Notes: a model not told the origin generated them from the sequence alone. A DNA stretch of 64,000 bases from Asterias amurensis (GCF_032118995.1 NC_092665.1:11326512-11390511); one strand, 5' to 3'; numbered from the stretch's first letter, positions 23,814 through 35,404 are shown. Program-made: numbers and translations.

Positions 23814-25509
23814 TTTTGTTATAACAAGTTGTTTCAAAGTAAACAAAAGAGAATATATAGACCTACCTTAGATTGAAGAAGCTGGTTTGGTACGTAGTTA
23901 AGTGATCCAACAAAAGCTTTTGTATTAAAAGAAAAGTAAATTTGAGAAGTTTTTCAGACAGTAATTTTCCCAAGCCTGTTGTGGACCTTTACATGTATTG
24001 GAAACAATAATAATTCAACCACCTAGATAGTGTTTTTACCCTAAGTTATCAAGCTTTACACTACAATACATCATTACATCAGAAGAAATAAAATCAGAAT
24101 ATGGTGGCCATTGAGAATTTTCGTCGACTTGTCAATTATTTATTGTTCTGCTAATTTTGTGTGTGTCCTGGCCGAACTAATGATGGCTGAATTAATCGTC
24201 GAAGCATGCATGGTTCAGTTTCTGGTAATAACACTGTATTAATGTTATTTCAAATAAGTTTCAAATTCCTTTGTCTCAGATTTTGATTTGCCCTGAAAAA
24301 CGAAGATGTTAATATTATGGAGACTTGTACTTTTTGTTTCAACTAGCGTTCCATATCAGTGATGTTTTCACTTTATATTTGCTATACTCCATCCTGTACA
24401 AGGATATTCCTTCTACGTCATTGTTTTCTTTTACTTTATTTTTCAGACCACACACTAAGTCAATGGAGGAATATTGGTCAAATCCCACTTGCTATAAAAA
24501 TGGCTATAAAAAAGGTTCTGGTAAAGTGATTGGGATTCTTTTCGAATAATTGGTTATTGTATTCAAAATAATTAAATTACGCGTGTAATATAAATTCATC
24601 ATGAGTCATCGCCTCATGCTGTAACAGTCGAGTCAGACAAGTTTATGTATCCTTACAACCCATGTGTTATAACTTTTATTCACTCATCCATATGTTGGAG
24701 AGCTGTGCAAACACTATACAGTGCAACCCCAATGTGTCTTGTGTGTACGGCGGGTGTAAATCGTGCAAATGCAAGCAACTTCGTCCATAATTGTCCGTCC
24801 TCCGACGACTATTTGTTATCGACGATGTTGTGTGCATCCAAAAACACCTGTCACCTATGAATGACATAAATGTGCGTTTACTTGTCACTGGCTGGACTTT
24901 CATCATCTATTCTAAGGTATTGGAACCGACTCATAATTTATATAATCAGGATCGGCCTTTTTAATGTATGGTTTTTTTAATTAAGAACTACGAAAACAAA
25001 ATTCCCTTTTGTTTCAAAGAAATAATTAACACACATTTTAACAAACTTCAGTTGACAAGATGCAAAATAAATACATCATTAATTATTCAAGCTCCATGCT
25101 TCAACTAGTACTTACTGCACTGGTGAGTACTTTTTATTTACACTATTCCACTAACGCTATCGTAACTAGCCCCATAAATCGGTCCAATCCACTTCGTATC
25201 CTTGGCCCCAGCACCACTGATATCAAAACCTTTCGCTTTCTTGAAAAACCATCTGCAACGCTCTGCATCATGAAACTTCCTTACCCATCTAATGATTCAG
25301 AAGTTGCAGATAGCCCTACACTTGGAATTGTTCAAATAGGTATCACAGATTTTGAGTAAAAACCAAGTGAATTTTGCATGTGAATTTTCTCAACTAACGC
25401 TCTTTTACTGCTAATGCCGATATGCCGATTGTCCCCGACCATGCACAGATTTTTTTCCCAGAACAAACTTGTTGAACCATCTGCACACGTTCGTCCTGGG
25501 AAGAAAAGA

Positions 25510-25690
25510 TACCCAATCTGCGCTTCGTGTACAAACATATGGACACACGTCTGGGAACTACAATACAAAGAATGGTTCCCCAATCCGTGCTTTGTGTACA
25601 AACACATGGAAACACGTCTGGGAACTACGAAGAATAGTTCCTAGACGCGTGTCCGTATATTTGTACATGAAGCGCGACTTTGTACATGAA
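25510..25690. repeat. Direct-plus-inverted repeat cluster
   Basis: A unit of about 50 bp (TGTGTACAAACA...GGACACACGTCTGGGAACTA) occurs twice directly (about 25525-25563 and 25585-25628) and once inverted (about 25633-25675). The direct/inverted juxtaposition could form a cruciform. Its identity is unknown. Confidence 0.7.
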
Positions 25691-26713
25691 ACGGGATAAG
25701 TGTGCACCGATGTTCGGGGGTATAATATTCAATGCCTTCAATTGCGACCCATTGGTTTCTACATTCAACACTGACTTTTGAAAATTACCGATTATGTTGG
25801 CCAAAAAAAAGCATGTCTTCAAATGTCTCTTTGCTTTCAACCAGAGTATTGTTTTCTGTGGCTCTCAACAATTCATTAATTGACAAACATTAATAAGTGA
25901 ATCCTCTTTGACTTGGGACCGAGTTGACTTGGGACCGATTTGACCGGTACCCCCATGTTTGCCTGCCTTACCTTCTTTTCGCTAGATAACAATTTCTTGG
26001 AAGTCAACAACTTCGTATGAAATGTGTACCTTCTACCCCTTATATTTGGCTCTAAAATCTGTCAAGATAGCACCTTTTTAGGCTAGGGCCGACAAAATAT
26101 TTATTTGGCCAGTGTTGTTCTTTCGCTCAGTTTTCTCCCTTTTTTTGCTGGATGCACCCTTAATTGATCAATCAATTCATGGAAGTAACAAAAAGGCACC
26201 CTCCCTGGATGTTTTAGTTTTATCACTCTGCATTTTATCGCTCAAGTGAACTTCAGGAAGAGTTCAATCAAAGGGTTAATTCGTCAGCAGTAACATTTTC
26301 CCACCTGACATAAATTCAATTATTTCTGACTTCCTTGGATTGTTTGAATAGACAAAAGGCTTGTATTACAGTTTACATTGTTGTATGTTTTGCATCACTG
26401 ATGGTGAGAACTATTTTACGCAGTTAGCACCTAGTACGAAGAACAACTTGTTTACTGGCTCACTATTTTCAAGCATTATGTTTGGTCTCCCTTGATTGTG
26501 GCTTTTATAAAACCTTGGTCATGTTGGTGAAAAAAAAGATTTCTCAGTTTTAACTTGGAAACTGGTACTGATGGCAGGTAAACATTTTTGTTATAATCAC
26601 ATAATTCTTGACAATATTTTTAGGTTTTTTATTGTGTTTTAGAAAGGAGAACATCCTAGTCATTCTAAATCCAAGACTGGGTTTGGGAGTGTTATTCTGT
26701 GCTTTCTGTGTGA

Positions 26714-27066
26714 TTAAAGGCACATATATTACTCAAAATAATGGTTGGCATAAAACCTTACTTTGCTGTCTTTGTCTGTGTGATTAAAGACATAGGCCTA
26801 TTAATCAAAATAATTGTTACTGTTTGTTAGCATAAACAAAACTTACTTGGTAAACGAGCAATGGAGAGCTGTTGATAAAACATTACAGAGACACGACTCC
26901 CTCTGAAGTAACGTAGTTTTTGAGAAAGGAATAATTTCTTACTAAAATATTTGTAATTGAATTCGAGACCTCGGCTGAGGTCTCTAATTCATGCATCTCA
27001 GAAAGCAAACAACTTGTGAGGTGAGGGTGTTTTTTCTTCTATTATTTTCTCGCAACTTTGATGGAT
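26714..27066 (+). mobile_element. Degenerate family A MITE with duplicated left end
   Basis: The TGATTAAAG...CATA start occurs at 26711 and again at 26783. The body then follows family A (GTGTTTTTTCTTC, TTTCTCGCAACTTTGATG) and loses its right end. Confidence 0.7.
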
Positions 27067-27907
27067 GGGTGCTCAGGGACAATTGATGTCTTCATAGTGT
27101 CTTCTCATGAAGTATTTAAAATCTTGCTTGGGGATCGCCTTCTTGCACAATGCAAATTATGAAGATTCTAGTTGCTAGATAAACTTTGCCCCTGGGTCAA
27201 ATCTCTTGTTGCTACCCAAGGAATGTTGTATAATCCTAATAACAAGAACTAGGAAAGCAGCAGGAAAGCATATAACAGGGCGATGAGTCATCTGAGGTCA
27301 TCCACTTTTAACTCCTACGTCGTTTCCTTTAGTCTACTCTACCCGGTTCCCCACAGTTGAATTCATGCTTGCATGGGGGGATAGACACTCGCTAGACTCT
27401 TTGAGAAAGCCGAATGTCTGTTCAGAATAAGTCGAAGCTTTGCACAGTGTCAGCGAAAGTAAAGCAAGAATAAGCTTGATTACGAGTGACGGACATGTGA
27501 TGGTTATCGTAAACCTGCAAAGAAGGAGGAGTGAGACGGGCTCAACATTTGGAACAGTTTTAAGGAGAACTGCAGAAAAGGTGGAACTCTTGGCCTGAAA
27601 GGAATCGTGTTAATTGTGTTTGATCGCTGAAGTACGGGTAATGTGTGCAGGTTTTAGATGTGTCCGTTGAGGCATGTCATAGTGTCATGATTTTATTATT
27701 TGATTCACGAAAAAAAGAAAACATTACCTTAAGGTGAACCCCTGGCTGCCGCTTCTGGGGTTGTATCATAAAATCTGCTTTCAGACATTCAGTTCATTGC
27801 ATTTGCTATTTCCCACATGAAATTATGGGAACTTTTTTGTCTTGAAGTTATGTTCACTTTGCTAGAAGCGCCTCAGAATAGGCAACTAGAATGAGGGTTC
27901 TCTACAA

Positions 27908-27970
27908 ATGCGATTGATTGATTGATTGATAGATTGATTGATTGATTGATTGATCGATCGATTGATTGAT
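27908..27970. repeat. (GATT)n microsatellite
   Basis: About 15 imperfect GATT units with AGAT and CGAT interruptions. Confidence 0.95.
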
Positions 27971-27980
27971 ATAGACAGCA

Positions 27981-28203
27981 GGGCCCAATTTCATAAAGGT
28001 GCTTAATGGCTAATTTTGTGCTTACTGTACGTGTTTCCATTACACGAATGTTATCCATGACTGAATGCAAATCCATGGTGAACGTGCAATATAGCTGCCT
28101 AATGCGCTTGCTAACGTGTGAAATATGCTTACGCTTAAACAATTTTTTTCTGCCACAGTAAGCATGAAATTTGGCTTACCATTAAGCAGCGCTATAAAAA
28201 TCA
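27981..28203. mobile_element. Family D MITE, right end degenerate
   Basis: It starts GGGCCCAATTTCATAAAGG and ends near AGCAGCGCTATAAAAATC. It is followed 27 bp later by a family A MITE. Confidence 0.75.
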
Positions 28204-28229
28204 GCACAGAAGCTTGTTCAAAGGCTGAT

Positions 28230-28508
28230 TTAAAGACAATGGACACTATTGGTAATTCTCAAAGACCAGTCTTCTCACTTGCTGTATCTCAACATACGCA
28301 TAAAATAACAAACCTGTGAAAATTTGAGCTCAATCGGTCATCAAACTTGGGAGAAAATAATGAAAGAAAAAAACACCCTCAATTGTCACACTGAGTTGTG
28401 CGCTTTCAGATGCTTGATTTTGAGACCTCTCCACATTACTCATCACCAAGAAAGGTTTTATGCTGATAATTATTTTGATTAATTACCAATAGTGTGCACT
28501 GCCTTTAA
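28230..28508 (-). mobile_element. TTAA MITE (family A) with internal deletion
   Basis: TTAA lies on both sides and the ends are good, but the element is only 279 bp. It jumps from GATTTTGAGACCTC directly to CCACATTACTCATCACCAAG, losing about 100 bp between. Confidence 0.92.
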
Positions 28509-28698
28509 ACACACTTCAAATTGATCTACTTTAAACGATTTGACTGAGAGTGTACAGGTAGTTGTATATATTAGGAAAACCAAATGTTTACATGGCATAA
28601 ACTTTTTTCCATTTTCTTACGCAGATTGTGTGATGTCTTCATCATCTGATATTGAATGATGGCAGTGGTGTATACAAGATAACGATCATTCTAGCAAC

Positions 28699-28768
28699 AT
28701 GGCGTACATTTTCAGAAAGAAACATGCGCTGAGTGGCTTTGCCATGTTGCTATTCTTCTGCACTCTGT
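28699..28768 (+). CDS. PXYLP1: PXYLP1 coding exon 1 (signal anchor)
   Basis: It encodes MAYIFRKKHALSG then FAMLLFFCTL, ending in phase 1 at donor GTAAGT. The basic run before a hydrophobic stretch is typical of a Golgi type II anchor. The start is the first ATG of the open frame. Confidence 0.82.
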
Positions 28769-31700
28769 GTAAGTACTGCAATGTTTCCTTCCCGGGCATG
28801 TATGCTTTGTTTTTAAAAAGGGCAAGGGCACCAAGGCATTTTCTCCTTGGTAAAGGGCACCCTATGAGGAAATTGTAAATTTGTATTTTAACAATCGTAA
28901 ATACCCCCAGACAGTGCAGTGGACTATTGTTGAACAGTGGTAATATTGTTCTGGAGTAGGACGTTCTTATCCACGCGGCCACAACCAACATTTTGGCGTG
29001 TCGGGTCGGAGTAATTTATCATAGTGACTCAAACCTCATTCCGAAATGTCAAAGCCATTACTTGCGTCCGAGTTGAGTCAAACAAGTTTTGAGTATCGAG
29101 TGTTGATAGAGTAGCAGCAGAGTGTGGGTTCGAATCCCGGTCATGACATTTGAACCCTAGAGCAAGGCACTTAACCAGAATTACTTCGTAGAAAGTTGGT
29201 TGGGAAGGTAGTGCATTCTGCGCTACCAGCCAGGCTCTTAGTGGATGCTACCCATGGATACATCCTGATGGATTGCAAAGGGGGTAACCTTGTTTCAGCC
29301 CCAGGAGTAGGTGGCATCGTGCCCTGGCGACAGTTGTGCCCTTGAGCAAGGCACTTAACCATTAATGCTTCGTTATAAGTTCCGCCCTACCAGCCAGGCT
29401 CCTAGTGGATGACACCCATGCCTGCATATTTACAGACTGTGAAGTGGGCAATCCTGTTTCAGACCCAAGAGTAGGTGGCAATGTGCTTCTGGTGACAGTC
29501 GATTTTGGTCGATAGCTATTGATTTGGGTCGATTATCTAAATCAGAGAAGTGTGTAGCCCTCACCTTGAATTGGCTGTCCTCGTCGGCTTTGTGATGTTT
29601 GGTGATCGCTCATCACAAAAAAAATATAGAAGATATTCTGACGATTAGTAGAGCAAGCTAGTTGAAACGTTGAAATCAATTCAAGAACTCTGTGGTAGTG
29701 CAGTAAATTACAATCCTATAACCTAAAATAGTAGTCCAAGCTAATTTTCTGTACCCTTCGCCCGGGAAGTAGTTAAAAAGCAGGACAGTCCTTTTCTTTT
29801 CAGAACTGAGAAATGTTTCGAACATCCGATAAATCTACTCCGCGTTAGAAGAATAAAGCAAGACAGTTCTCTAAAGAACAAACTCTACCTGGCAAATAGA
29901 CACACACGTGGTGTTACAGCAAACCACAGTGTATATTGATACCTCACCATGCAATGCCTCAAATCCTATAAAGAAGGTATTGTTTTTTGTGTTTGTTGCT
30001 CACAGGGATGTTACATCAACAAGAAGAGATTAGTCATGAGCTGTCCACATCCTCCGATGATGATCTGTTACCTGCTCATGTTCTTTATCCCGTTGGGGAG
30101 TTGCAGTACAAGAAGGAACGCCAGAGGATTATACTGAACGAGATGGAGGGACTTCAATGTGAGTAATAGCCGTAGAGAGAGGGCGCACTAGTGACGCTAC
30201 TTGACTTACACAAACGCGACGGGACCGCAAGGAGACACGCACGCCATTTTGTACGCGCGTTGAATATGAAGTACACGTTGGAGTGTGTGTTTATAATGCT
30301 ACACGATGCTGTTTTGTCAACTTATAGAGTGGCGACACACTGGACCGCGTAAACACACGCTATGCGATGGTGTTTGTCAACTTACCAAATGGCCTATTTG
30401 CGTGCATGGCGGGTCGCGCAAATAGGCCAGTGTGCCCTCTAGTTCTTATATATAACTCTATAGTAATAGCGTGGTGATTAGGTCATAGGGAGTCTGGGTG
30501 TCTTTTGGACTCCCTGTTTTGAAGATGGCCACCATACCATGTCTAATAATATTAATAGTGGCTATTTGTATAGCGCTCATATCCTTCACTCAGTGACGTT
30601 CAAGGGGCTTCAACATTGAGTATTTTCCGGCAATGTGGGACTACGTTCGAATTATGCGACCTGCTCCTTTCACATAGCACCAAATAATGGTTTACAAGGT
30701 GCTGTGGCCCAATATGCTGCCAATCAAACTAGGACGTGCAATGGGTTCTTTTGCTTGCGTTTACACAACACACGAGACCAACCGCTTTACATCCCATCCG
30801 ATGGGCGAAGCATCATGGTTTAGTGTTTTGCTTAACTAGGACGTGCAATGAGTTCTTTTACATGCGTTTACACAACACACGAGACCAACCGCTTTACATC
30901 CCATCCGATGGACGAAGCATCATGGTTTAGTGTTTTGCTTAACTAGGACGTGCAATGGGTTCTTTTACATGCGTTTACACAACACACGAGACCAACCGCT
31001 TTACATCCCATCCGATGGACGAAGCATCATGGTTTAGTGTTTTGCTTAACTAGGACGTGCAATGAGTTCTTTTACATGCGTTTACACAACACACGAGACC
31101 AACCGCTTTACATCCCATCCGATGGACGAAGCATCATGGTTTAGTGTTTTGCTTAACTAGGACGTGCAATGAGTTCTTTTATATGCGTTTACACAACACA
31201 CGAGACCAACCGCTTTACATCCCATCCGATGGACGAAGCATCATGGTTTAGTGTCTTGCTTAAGGACACAAGTGTCACGATTGGGGACTCGAACCCACAC
31301 TCTGCTAATCAGAAACACCAGAGCTTGAGTGTGGTGCTTCTATCTGCTAGGCCATGTCACACCTTGTCTGTCATGTCGAGAGAGAGAGGGGATACCGGCC
31401 CAACATGGTGCAGAGGGTATCAGCATTTAAAAATAATAATAATAATAACTAAATCCTCCGAAAAATTCCTGGATCACTACAAATGCCTATTCAACAAAAT
31501 GTTCCCATCTGAATTGTCTGAAGTAATATTCAAATAACAATTATGTCTTTGTTCCTTGTTTTCCCAAACCAGATCAAGGACCTGTAGAGACCAGACGAGG
31601 AAACTACCAAATTGTCCCCACTCCCGTCTCGAATCACGTCCCCGACACGCCAAGGGATAAGAAATCAGAGGATAAAATATTGGAGGAGCAAGTTGGCATT

Positions 31701-34700
31701 GAGAAAGAGAGAATCGACAAGGAACGCACAAAGTTAGCTGGACTCAGCAAGAAGGTGAAGTCGATGATGGAGAAGAAGAAGAAGCCAGCTAAAAGGCAAA
31801 ATGAGACGATAGATGTGCCTGAACTATCGTTGCTGGAGATGGAGGAGTTTCAGACTAGAATTAAGGAGTATTGTAACTCACCGTCTGAGCCGTACTACGG
31901 GGCAGAAGGTTAGTTGAAACTAAAAAAACTTTACCAGATACATTTTTTTGCAAGCATGAAATTCAAAAGACCTACTTTAAAGGCAGTGGACACTATTGGT
32001 AATTACTCAAAATAATTATTAGCATAAAACCTTTCTTGGTGACAAGTAATGGGGAGAGGTTGGTGGTATAAAACATTGTGAGAAACAGCTCTCTCTGAAG
32101 TGCCATAGTTTTGGAGAAAGAAGTAATTTTCCATGAATTTGATTTCGAGATCTCAAGTTTAGAACTTGAGGTCTCAAAATCAACCGTCTAAACGCACACA
32201 ACTTCCTGTGACAAGGGTGTTTTCTTCTTTCATTATTATCTCGCAACTTTGATGACCGATTGAGCTCAAACTTTCACAGGTTTGTTATTTTATGCATATG
32301 TTGAGATACACCAACTGTGAAGGCTAGTCTTTGACAATTACCAATAGTGTCCACTGCCTTTAAGCCTGGTTCATATTTCCTGTGAATGCAAATGCAGTAC
32401 GACTTTTGACGTTACAAATTCGCAAAGAATAATTCGCAATGAATAGTTCGCATCAGTTGACTTGTGATCAACTCCCGCGAAACATTCGCTGCGAAAACAG
32501 CCATGTGACCTCAAAATTTGTATCGCATTCACACTCGCAGGAAGTATGAACCGGGCTTAAGTCTGACATCCGATTTTGTTTGCCTTTGAAAAAACACAGA
32601 CAAATGAGATTTAGTAGACTGAAAAGTCTACTGCAGCTAACACCATGTGTACACGTAGGTCAGACTTTTTCTTGAGAAAATGTTCCTACTCGGACTTGGA
32701 CCAAATGTCATGCCTGGTTTCGGCAACCCAAATAATCAATGTATTTGAGCTTCGGCCGTTGGTTGAAGGCAGGGTACACTTTTATTAATTATTCTACAAG
32801 TTAATGACCATGAAAAATTACTTGGTAAGGGGTACTGGAGAGCTGTTGATCATTGTGAGAAATTACTCCATTTGAAGTAGTTAAGTTTATTAAAGCCAGA
32901 ACAGACACTATTGGCAATTGTCAAAGACAAGTCTTCTCACTTGCTGTATTTCAACATATGCATAAAATAACAAACCTGTAAAAATTTGAGCTAGATTGGT
33001 CGTCAGAGTTTCGAGATAACTACGAAAGAAAAAAACACCCTTGTCACACGAAGTTGTGTGCTTTCAGATGCTTGATTTCGGGAACTCAACTTCTAAATCT
33101 GAGGTCTCGAAATCAAATTTGTGGAAAATTTCTTCTTTCTCGAAAATTACCTTACTTCAGAGGGAGCCGTTTCTCGTAATGTTTTAAACTACCAGCTTCT
33201 CCCCAGTACTCGTTACCAAGTAAGGTTTTATGCTAATAATTATTTTGAGTAATTACCAATAGTGTCCACTGCCTTTAGGCAACAACAAATTAGCTGTTCC
33301 GAGTTGCTGAAATTTCTGAAGTTTTAAGGTGGCGGTTTTTAAACAAACTATAACAAAATGAGAAATTTTTATTTAAGGCATACCGATCCAATAACATTAC
33401 ACATACACATCGGTGTATGGGTTTAAAAAAAACAAATTAATATTCTTTATCCACCATGCAAATTTAACATCTATTATATCGTTGCGGTACCCGCTGCCAA
33501 AACATAGGATTCGAACTGCCTCTAGCTGCCGGGCAACCTCGGTAGTCTAGTTGGTAAGACACTGCTCTAGAGTTGCAAGGGTCGTGGGTTCGAATCCCAC
33601 CCGAGTAACATGCCTGTGATATTTTTTCACAGGACTCGGGAAAGTACTGAGTAAACAGTGCTAACATTAATAAAAGTAGAGAGACTAATTCCTACGATGT
33701 GAAGGTTTTAAAATAAAAGGATTTATACTTTCAGGAGGACATCATTTTCAAGAGATGTTCTGCCCAGCAATTTTCGTTCTGGTACTGAATCTGTTTTCGT
33801 GTGTAACTTTTTGATAATTTGTATTCGGATTAAAAAACGAAAACTAAAATGTTGTGTTTAATTTGGTGTGAATCTTTTGTTTCTTCAGGAAAAGTAAGAG
33901 GTGGTTATCAGCTTCAGTATGTGCATGTTGTTGCTCGGCATGGAGACCGAACCCCCATCACCCAACTCGGTCTCCCAAACATTAAAATGGACCGACGTTT
34001 CAACTGCGACTTAGAAACGGCTAAGAACGACTTCCCATCCTCGCAACTTCTGCCGAGATTTGTTGCGTCCGTCGTCGCTCAGGACGAAGCTCAGGCTGCC
34101 TGGCCTCAGATGCCGATGTTTCTGCGTACTCTCCCAATCGGTAGCAACGCCCGGGAGTGCGCAATCGCTCAGTTGACTCCCACGGGGTGGCTACAGCTGA
34201 TGCGACTCGGTCAACACATGAAGATTGCCTACGAGGGGAAGCTCGTACCGCACCAAGGATACTTCCGTAATCCCAACACCACTTTGTTTAAGAGTACGAT
34301 GAACGCTCGGACACAGCAGAGCGTCTTCGCCTTTATGTTCGGTTTCTTACCCCGCCTCGAGCTCCACTTTGCGGACCGGATCAAAATCACGGAGAACACC
34401 GCTTTCTGCTCCCTGGGAAAGAACTGCTCCTGCCAAGCCATTGTGCAACTCGAAAAAGCAAAACAGAAACAATACGGGGTTGCTCTAAAGAACGACACCG
34501 AGACTCAAATGGTGTTGAAATCCGTAGCTAAGAATTTACTTAATGAACCTAAGCCTAAGAAAGTACCCGGTCTGACAGCTCAGCAAGATTTGTACTCTTC
34601 CCTTACGTGTCATGAGAAGTCACTACCTTGTACTCCGTACGGCTGCGTCTTAGAAAAGCACTTTGCAAAGATCGTCGCCTTCACGGACCGCGTATCAAGG

Positions 34701-35129
34701 GAAATGCGCAGTTCTGAGGACGGACCTCATCAGAAGTACGCCCGGTTGGTCATGCATCCGTTGCTATCGCAAATAGCAACGCAGATGAAGAAAGTCAACC
34801 ACGGCGCTCAGAATTACCCAAAGTTTGTTTACTACTCCGGTCACGATATCACCCTGACTCCACTGCTGGATATTCTTGGTCTTGGGGACTACCACTGGCC
34901 GTGCTACGCTGCTAACGTCGTCTTTGAACTCTGGTCCAAATCGGAGAGCTTCTTCCTGAGGGTTTTGTACAACGGACAGGACAAGACAAGCGCTGTGCGT
35001 TTCTGTCGGGACAACCTTAGCCTAGATGGACTCTGTCCATTGCGCTATTTCCTTAGGTTTGTCAACAAAGAAAACATGGGTTACTTCCACGCTGAGAGTT
35101 TAAGCGAAGCGTGTAAGTTAAAAGTTTAA
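28699..35129 (+). CDS. PXYLP1: 2-phosphoxylose phosphatase 1-like (PXYLP1), complete
   Basis: Four coding exons (28699-28768, 30006-30158, 31573-31908, 33889-35129) join in phase to 599 residues. PXYLP1 removes the 2-phosphate from xylose in the proteoglycan linkage region, in the Golgi. The N-terminus is MAYIFRKKHALSG plus a short hydrophobic segment (FAMLLFFCTLWML), as in a type II signal anchor. A charged, partly coiled stalk (about 75-165) is longer than in vertebrate PXYLP1 (480 residues in human). YCNSP precedes the histidine-phosphatase domain. RHGDRTP at 203-209 carries the nucleophile His204, and SGHDITLTP carries the His505-Asp506 acid pair. R-T-x-Q-S, GFLP, LYNGQDKT, FC and GLCPL also follow PXYLP1. 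N-glycosylation sites include NETI, NTTL and NCSC. Another histidine acid phosphatase is less likely because YCN, the NCSC cysteine region and the tail match PXYLP1. Confidence 0.92.
28800..28905. repeat. Inverted copy of the GGTGCCC/TTGCCCT dispersed repeat
   Basis: It contains GGGCAAGGGCACCAAGGCAT, CTCCTTGGTAAAGGGCACCC and GAAATTGTAAATTT, the complement of the 19935-20100 repeat. Confidence 0.65.
29100..29600 (+). mobile_element. SINE with internally duplicated body in PXYLP1 intron 1
   Basis: CAGCAGAGTGTGGGTTCGAA (B box) is followed by GAGCAAGGCACTTAACC, CCAGCCAGGCTC.TAGTGGATG and GGAGTAGGTGGCA. This body is then repeated from about 29336. The end (GATTTGGGTCGA...AAATCAG.GAAGTG) matches the other copies. 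Confidence 0.8.
29740..29985. repeat. Dispersed repeat related to the 54850-55320 array
   Basis: It shares GCCCGGGAAGTAGTTAAAAA, AATCTACTCCGCG, AAGACAGTTCTCTAAAGAAC and GATACCTCACCATGCAATGC with the array in the calsyntenin intron. A short fragment is at 38095-38155. Confidence 0.75.
30006..30158 (+). CDS. PXYLP1: PXYLP1 coding exon 2
   Basis: It encodes MLHQQEEISHELSTSSDDDL, then PAHVLYPVGELQYKKERQRI and ILNEMEGLQ. The phase is 1-1 with donor GTGAGT. It is a low-conservation stalk; the phase match with both neighbours is the main support. Confidence 0.82.
30545..31365 (-). mobile_element. tRNA-derived SINE (minus) in PXYLP1 intron 2, containing a minisatellite
   Basis: The right end (31262-31365) is the complement of the tRNA-like head: GGACTCGAACCCACACTCTG is the inverted B box and GACACAAGTGTCACGA is the 3' acceptor side. 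The left end resembles the GCGCTATA tail of related SINEs. The middle is expanded into 107-bp tandem units. Confidence 0.8.
30727..31261. repeat. Minisatellite: five 107-bp units grown from a SINE body
   Basis: Units start with AACTAGGACGTGCAATG at 30727, 30834, 30941, 31048 and 31155, exactly 107 bp apart and nearly identical. The unit is the complement of the SINE segment AAGCAAGACACTTAATCATT...GATGGGACGAAAGCC seen at 62705-62800. The open frames on the plus strand are unit artefacts. Confidence 0.95.
31573..31908 (+). CDS. PXYLP1: PXYLP1 coding exon 3 (charged stalk and YCNSP)
   Basis: It encodes a Lys/Glu-rich, coiled-coil-prone segment (EEQVGIEKERIDKERTKLA, MMEKKKKPAKRQNETI), then EFQTRIKEYCNSPSEPYYG. 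EYCNSP resembles the YCN that precedes the catalytic domain in vertebrate PXYLP1. The phase is 1-1. Confidence 0.88.
31977..32363 (+). mobile_element. TTAA MITE (family A) in PXYLP1 intron 3
   Basis: TTAA lies on both sides, the element is 387 bp, and both ends are near consensus. It begins 69 bp after the exon 3 donor. Confidence 0.93.
32764..32890 (+). mobile_element. Left fragment of a family A MITE
   Basis: GAAGGCAGGGTACACTTTTA then ACTTGGTAAGGGGTACTGGA and GAAATTACTCCATTTGAAGT match the first 125 bp of the family. It directly abuts the next complete copy. Confidence 0.7.
32890..33278 (-). mobile_element. TTAA MITE (family A) in PXYLP1 intron 3
   Basis: The left flank is TTAA and the right is mutated to TTAG. 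The 389-bp body is typical. Confidence 0.9.
33366..33668 (+). mobile_element. tRNA-derived SINE in PXYLP1 intron 3
   Basis: The tRNA-like part is 33538-33605: A-box-like TAGTCTAGTTGG at 33543-33554, a GTCT/AGAC D-stem, a GTGGG/CCCAC T-stem and B box GGTTCGAATCC at 33587-33597. The acceptor and anticodon stems are poor, so it is not a functional tRNA. The flanks (CACATCGGTGTATGGG; CACAGGACTCGGGAAAGTAC) match the 23.5-kb copy. Confidence 0.8.
33889..35129 (+). CDS. PXYLP1: PXYLP1 coding exon 4 (whole phosphatase domain, stop TAA)
   Basis: A single 1,241-bp exon carries the catalytic domain from KVRGGYQLQYVHVVARHGDR to the C-terminal SLSEACKLKV. The acceptor at 33887-33888 follows a pyrimidine-rich tract. 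Codon use is GC-richer than the surroundings, as expected for real coding sequence. Confidence 0.95.
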
Positions 35130-35404
35130 GAGAGTTATTATTTTTTTTTTTTTAATCCAGTCGAGGAGCACCTTTAAAGGGTCTTAGTGTTGTATTTAAT
35201 CAAGTTGGCAACTTGATATGAAAGAGTTTTTGGTATCACTCTTTTTCTCCTCTTTTTCAGTCTTACCTGGAGTATTTATTTTTGACTGGTTTGTGATGAA
35301 TGACCTTCTTAAAAGCAAAAATTTAAATCATATAGACAGGACTGTAAAAGTGGTTGTAAAATTTTATATTGTTTTATTATTTTATTTAAATTTTTTATGA
35401 GAGT

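Larger units (their letters stand above)
22436..28698. other. Divergent intergenic region between SLC25A33/36 (-) and PXYLP1 (+)
   Basis: No exon is recognised. Next to the carrier is a CCAAT-box promoter. 23103-23127 is a GT microsatellite. 23490-23815 holds a tRNA-like SINE piece between two direct copies of a 55-60 bp sequence. 23820-25380 is AT-rich, apparently single-copy sequence with short meaningless open frames. 25510-25690 is a small repeat cluster. 25915-25945 repeats GACTTGGGACCGA. 25950-26700 and 27070-27900 show nothing recognisable. 26714-28508 carries MITEs and a GATT microsatellite. The region just before the PXYLP1 start shows no clear TATA or CCAAT box. Confidence 0.6.

Noticed and set aside
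30635..31537. Series of nearly identical plus-strand open frames
   Set aside because: They are the 107-bp SINE-derived minisatellite units in a fortuitous open frame.
33538..33605. Functional tRNA gene
   Set aside because: A and B boxes and a T-stem are present, but the acceptor and anticodon stems do not pair well and the flanks repeat elsewhere, so it is a SINE head.
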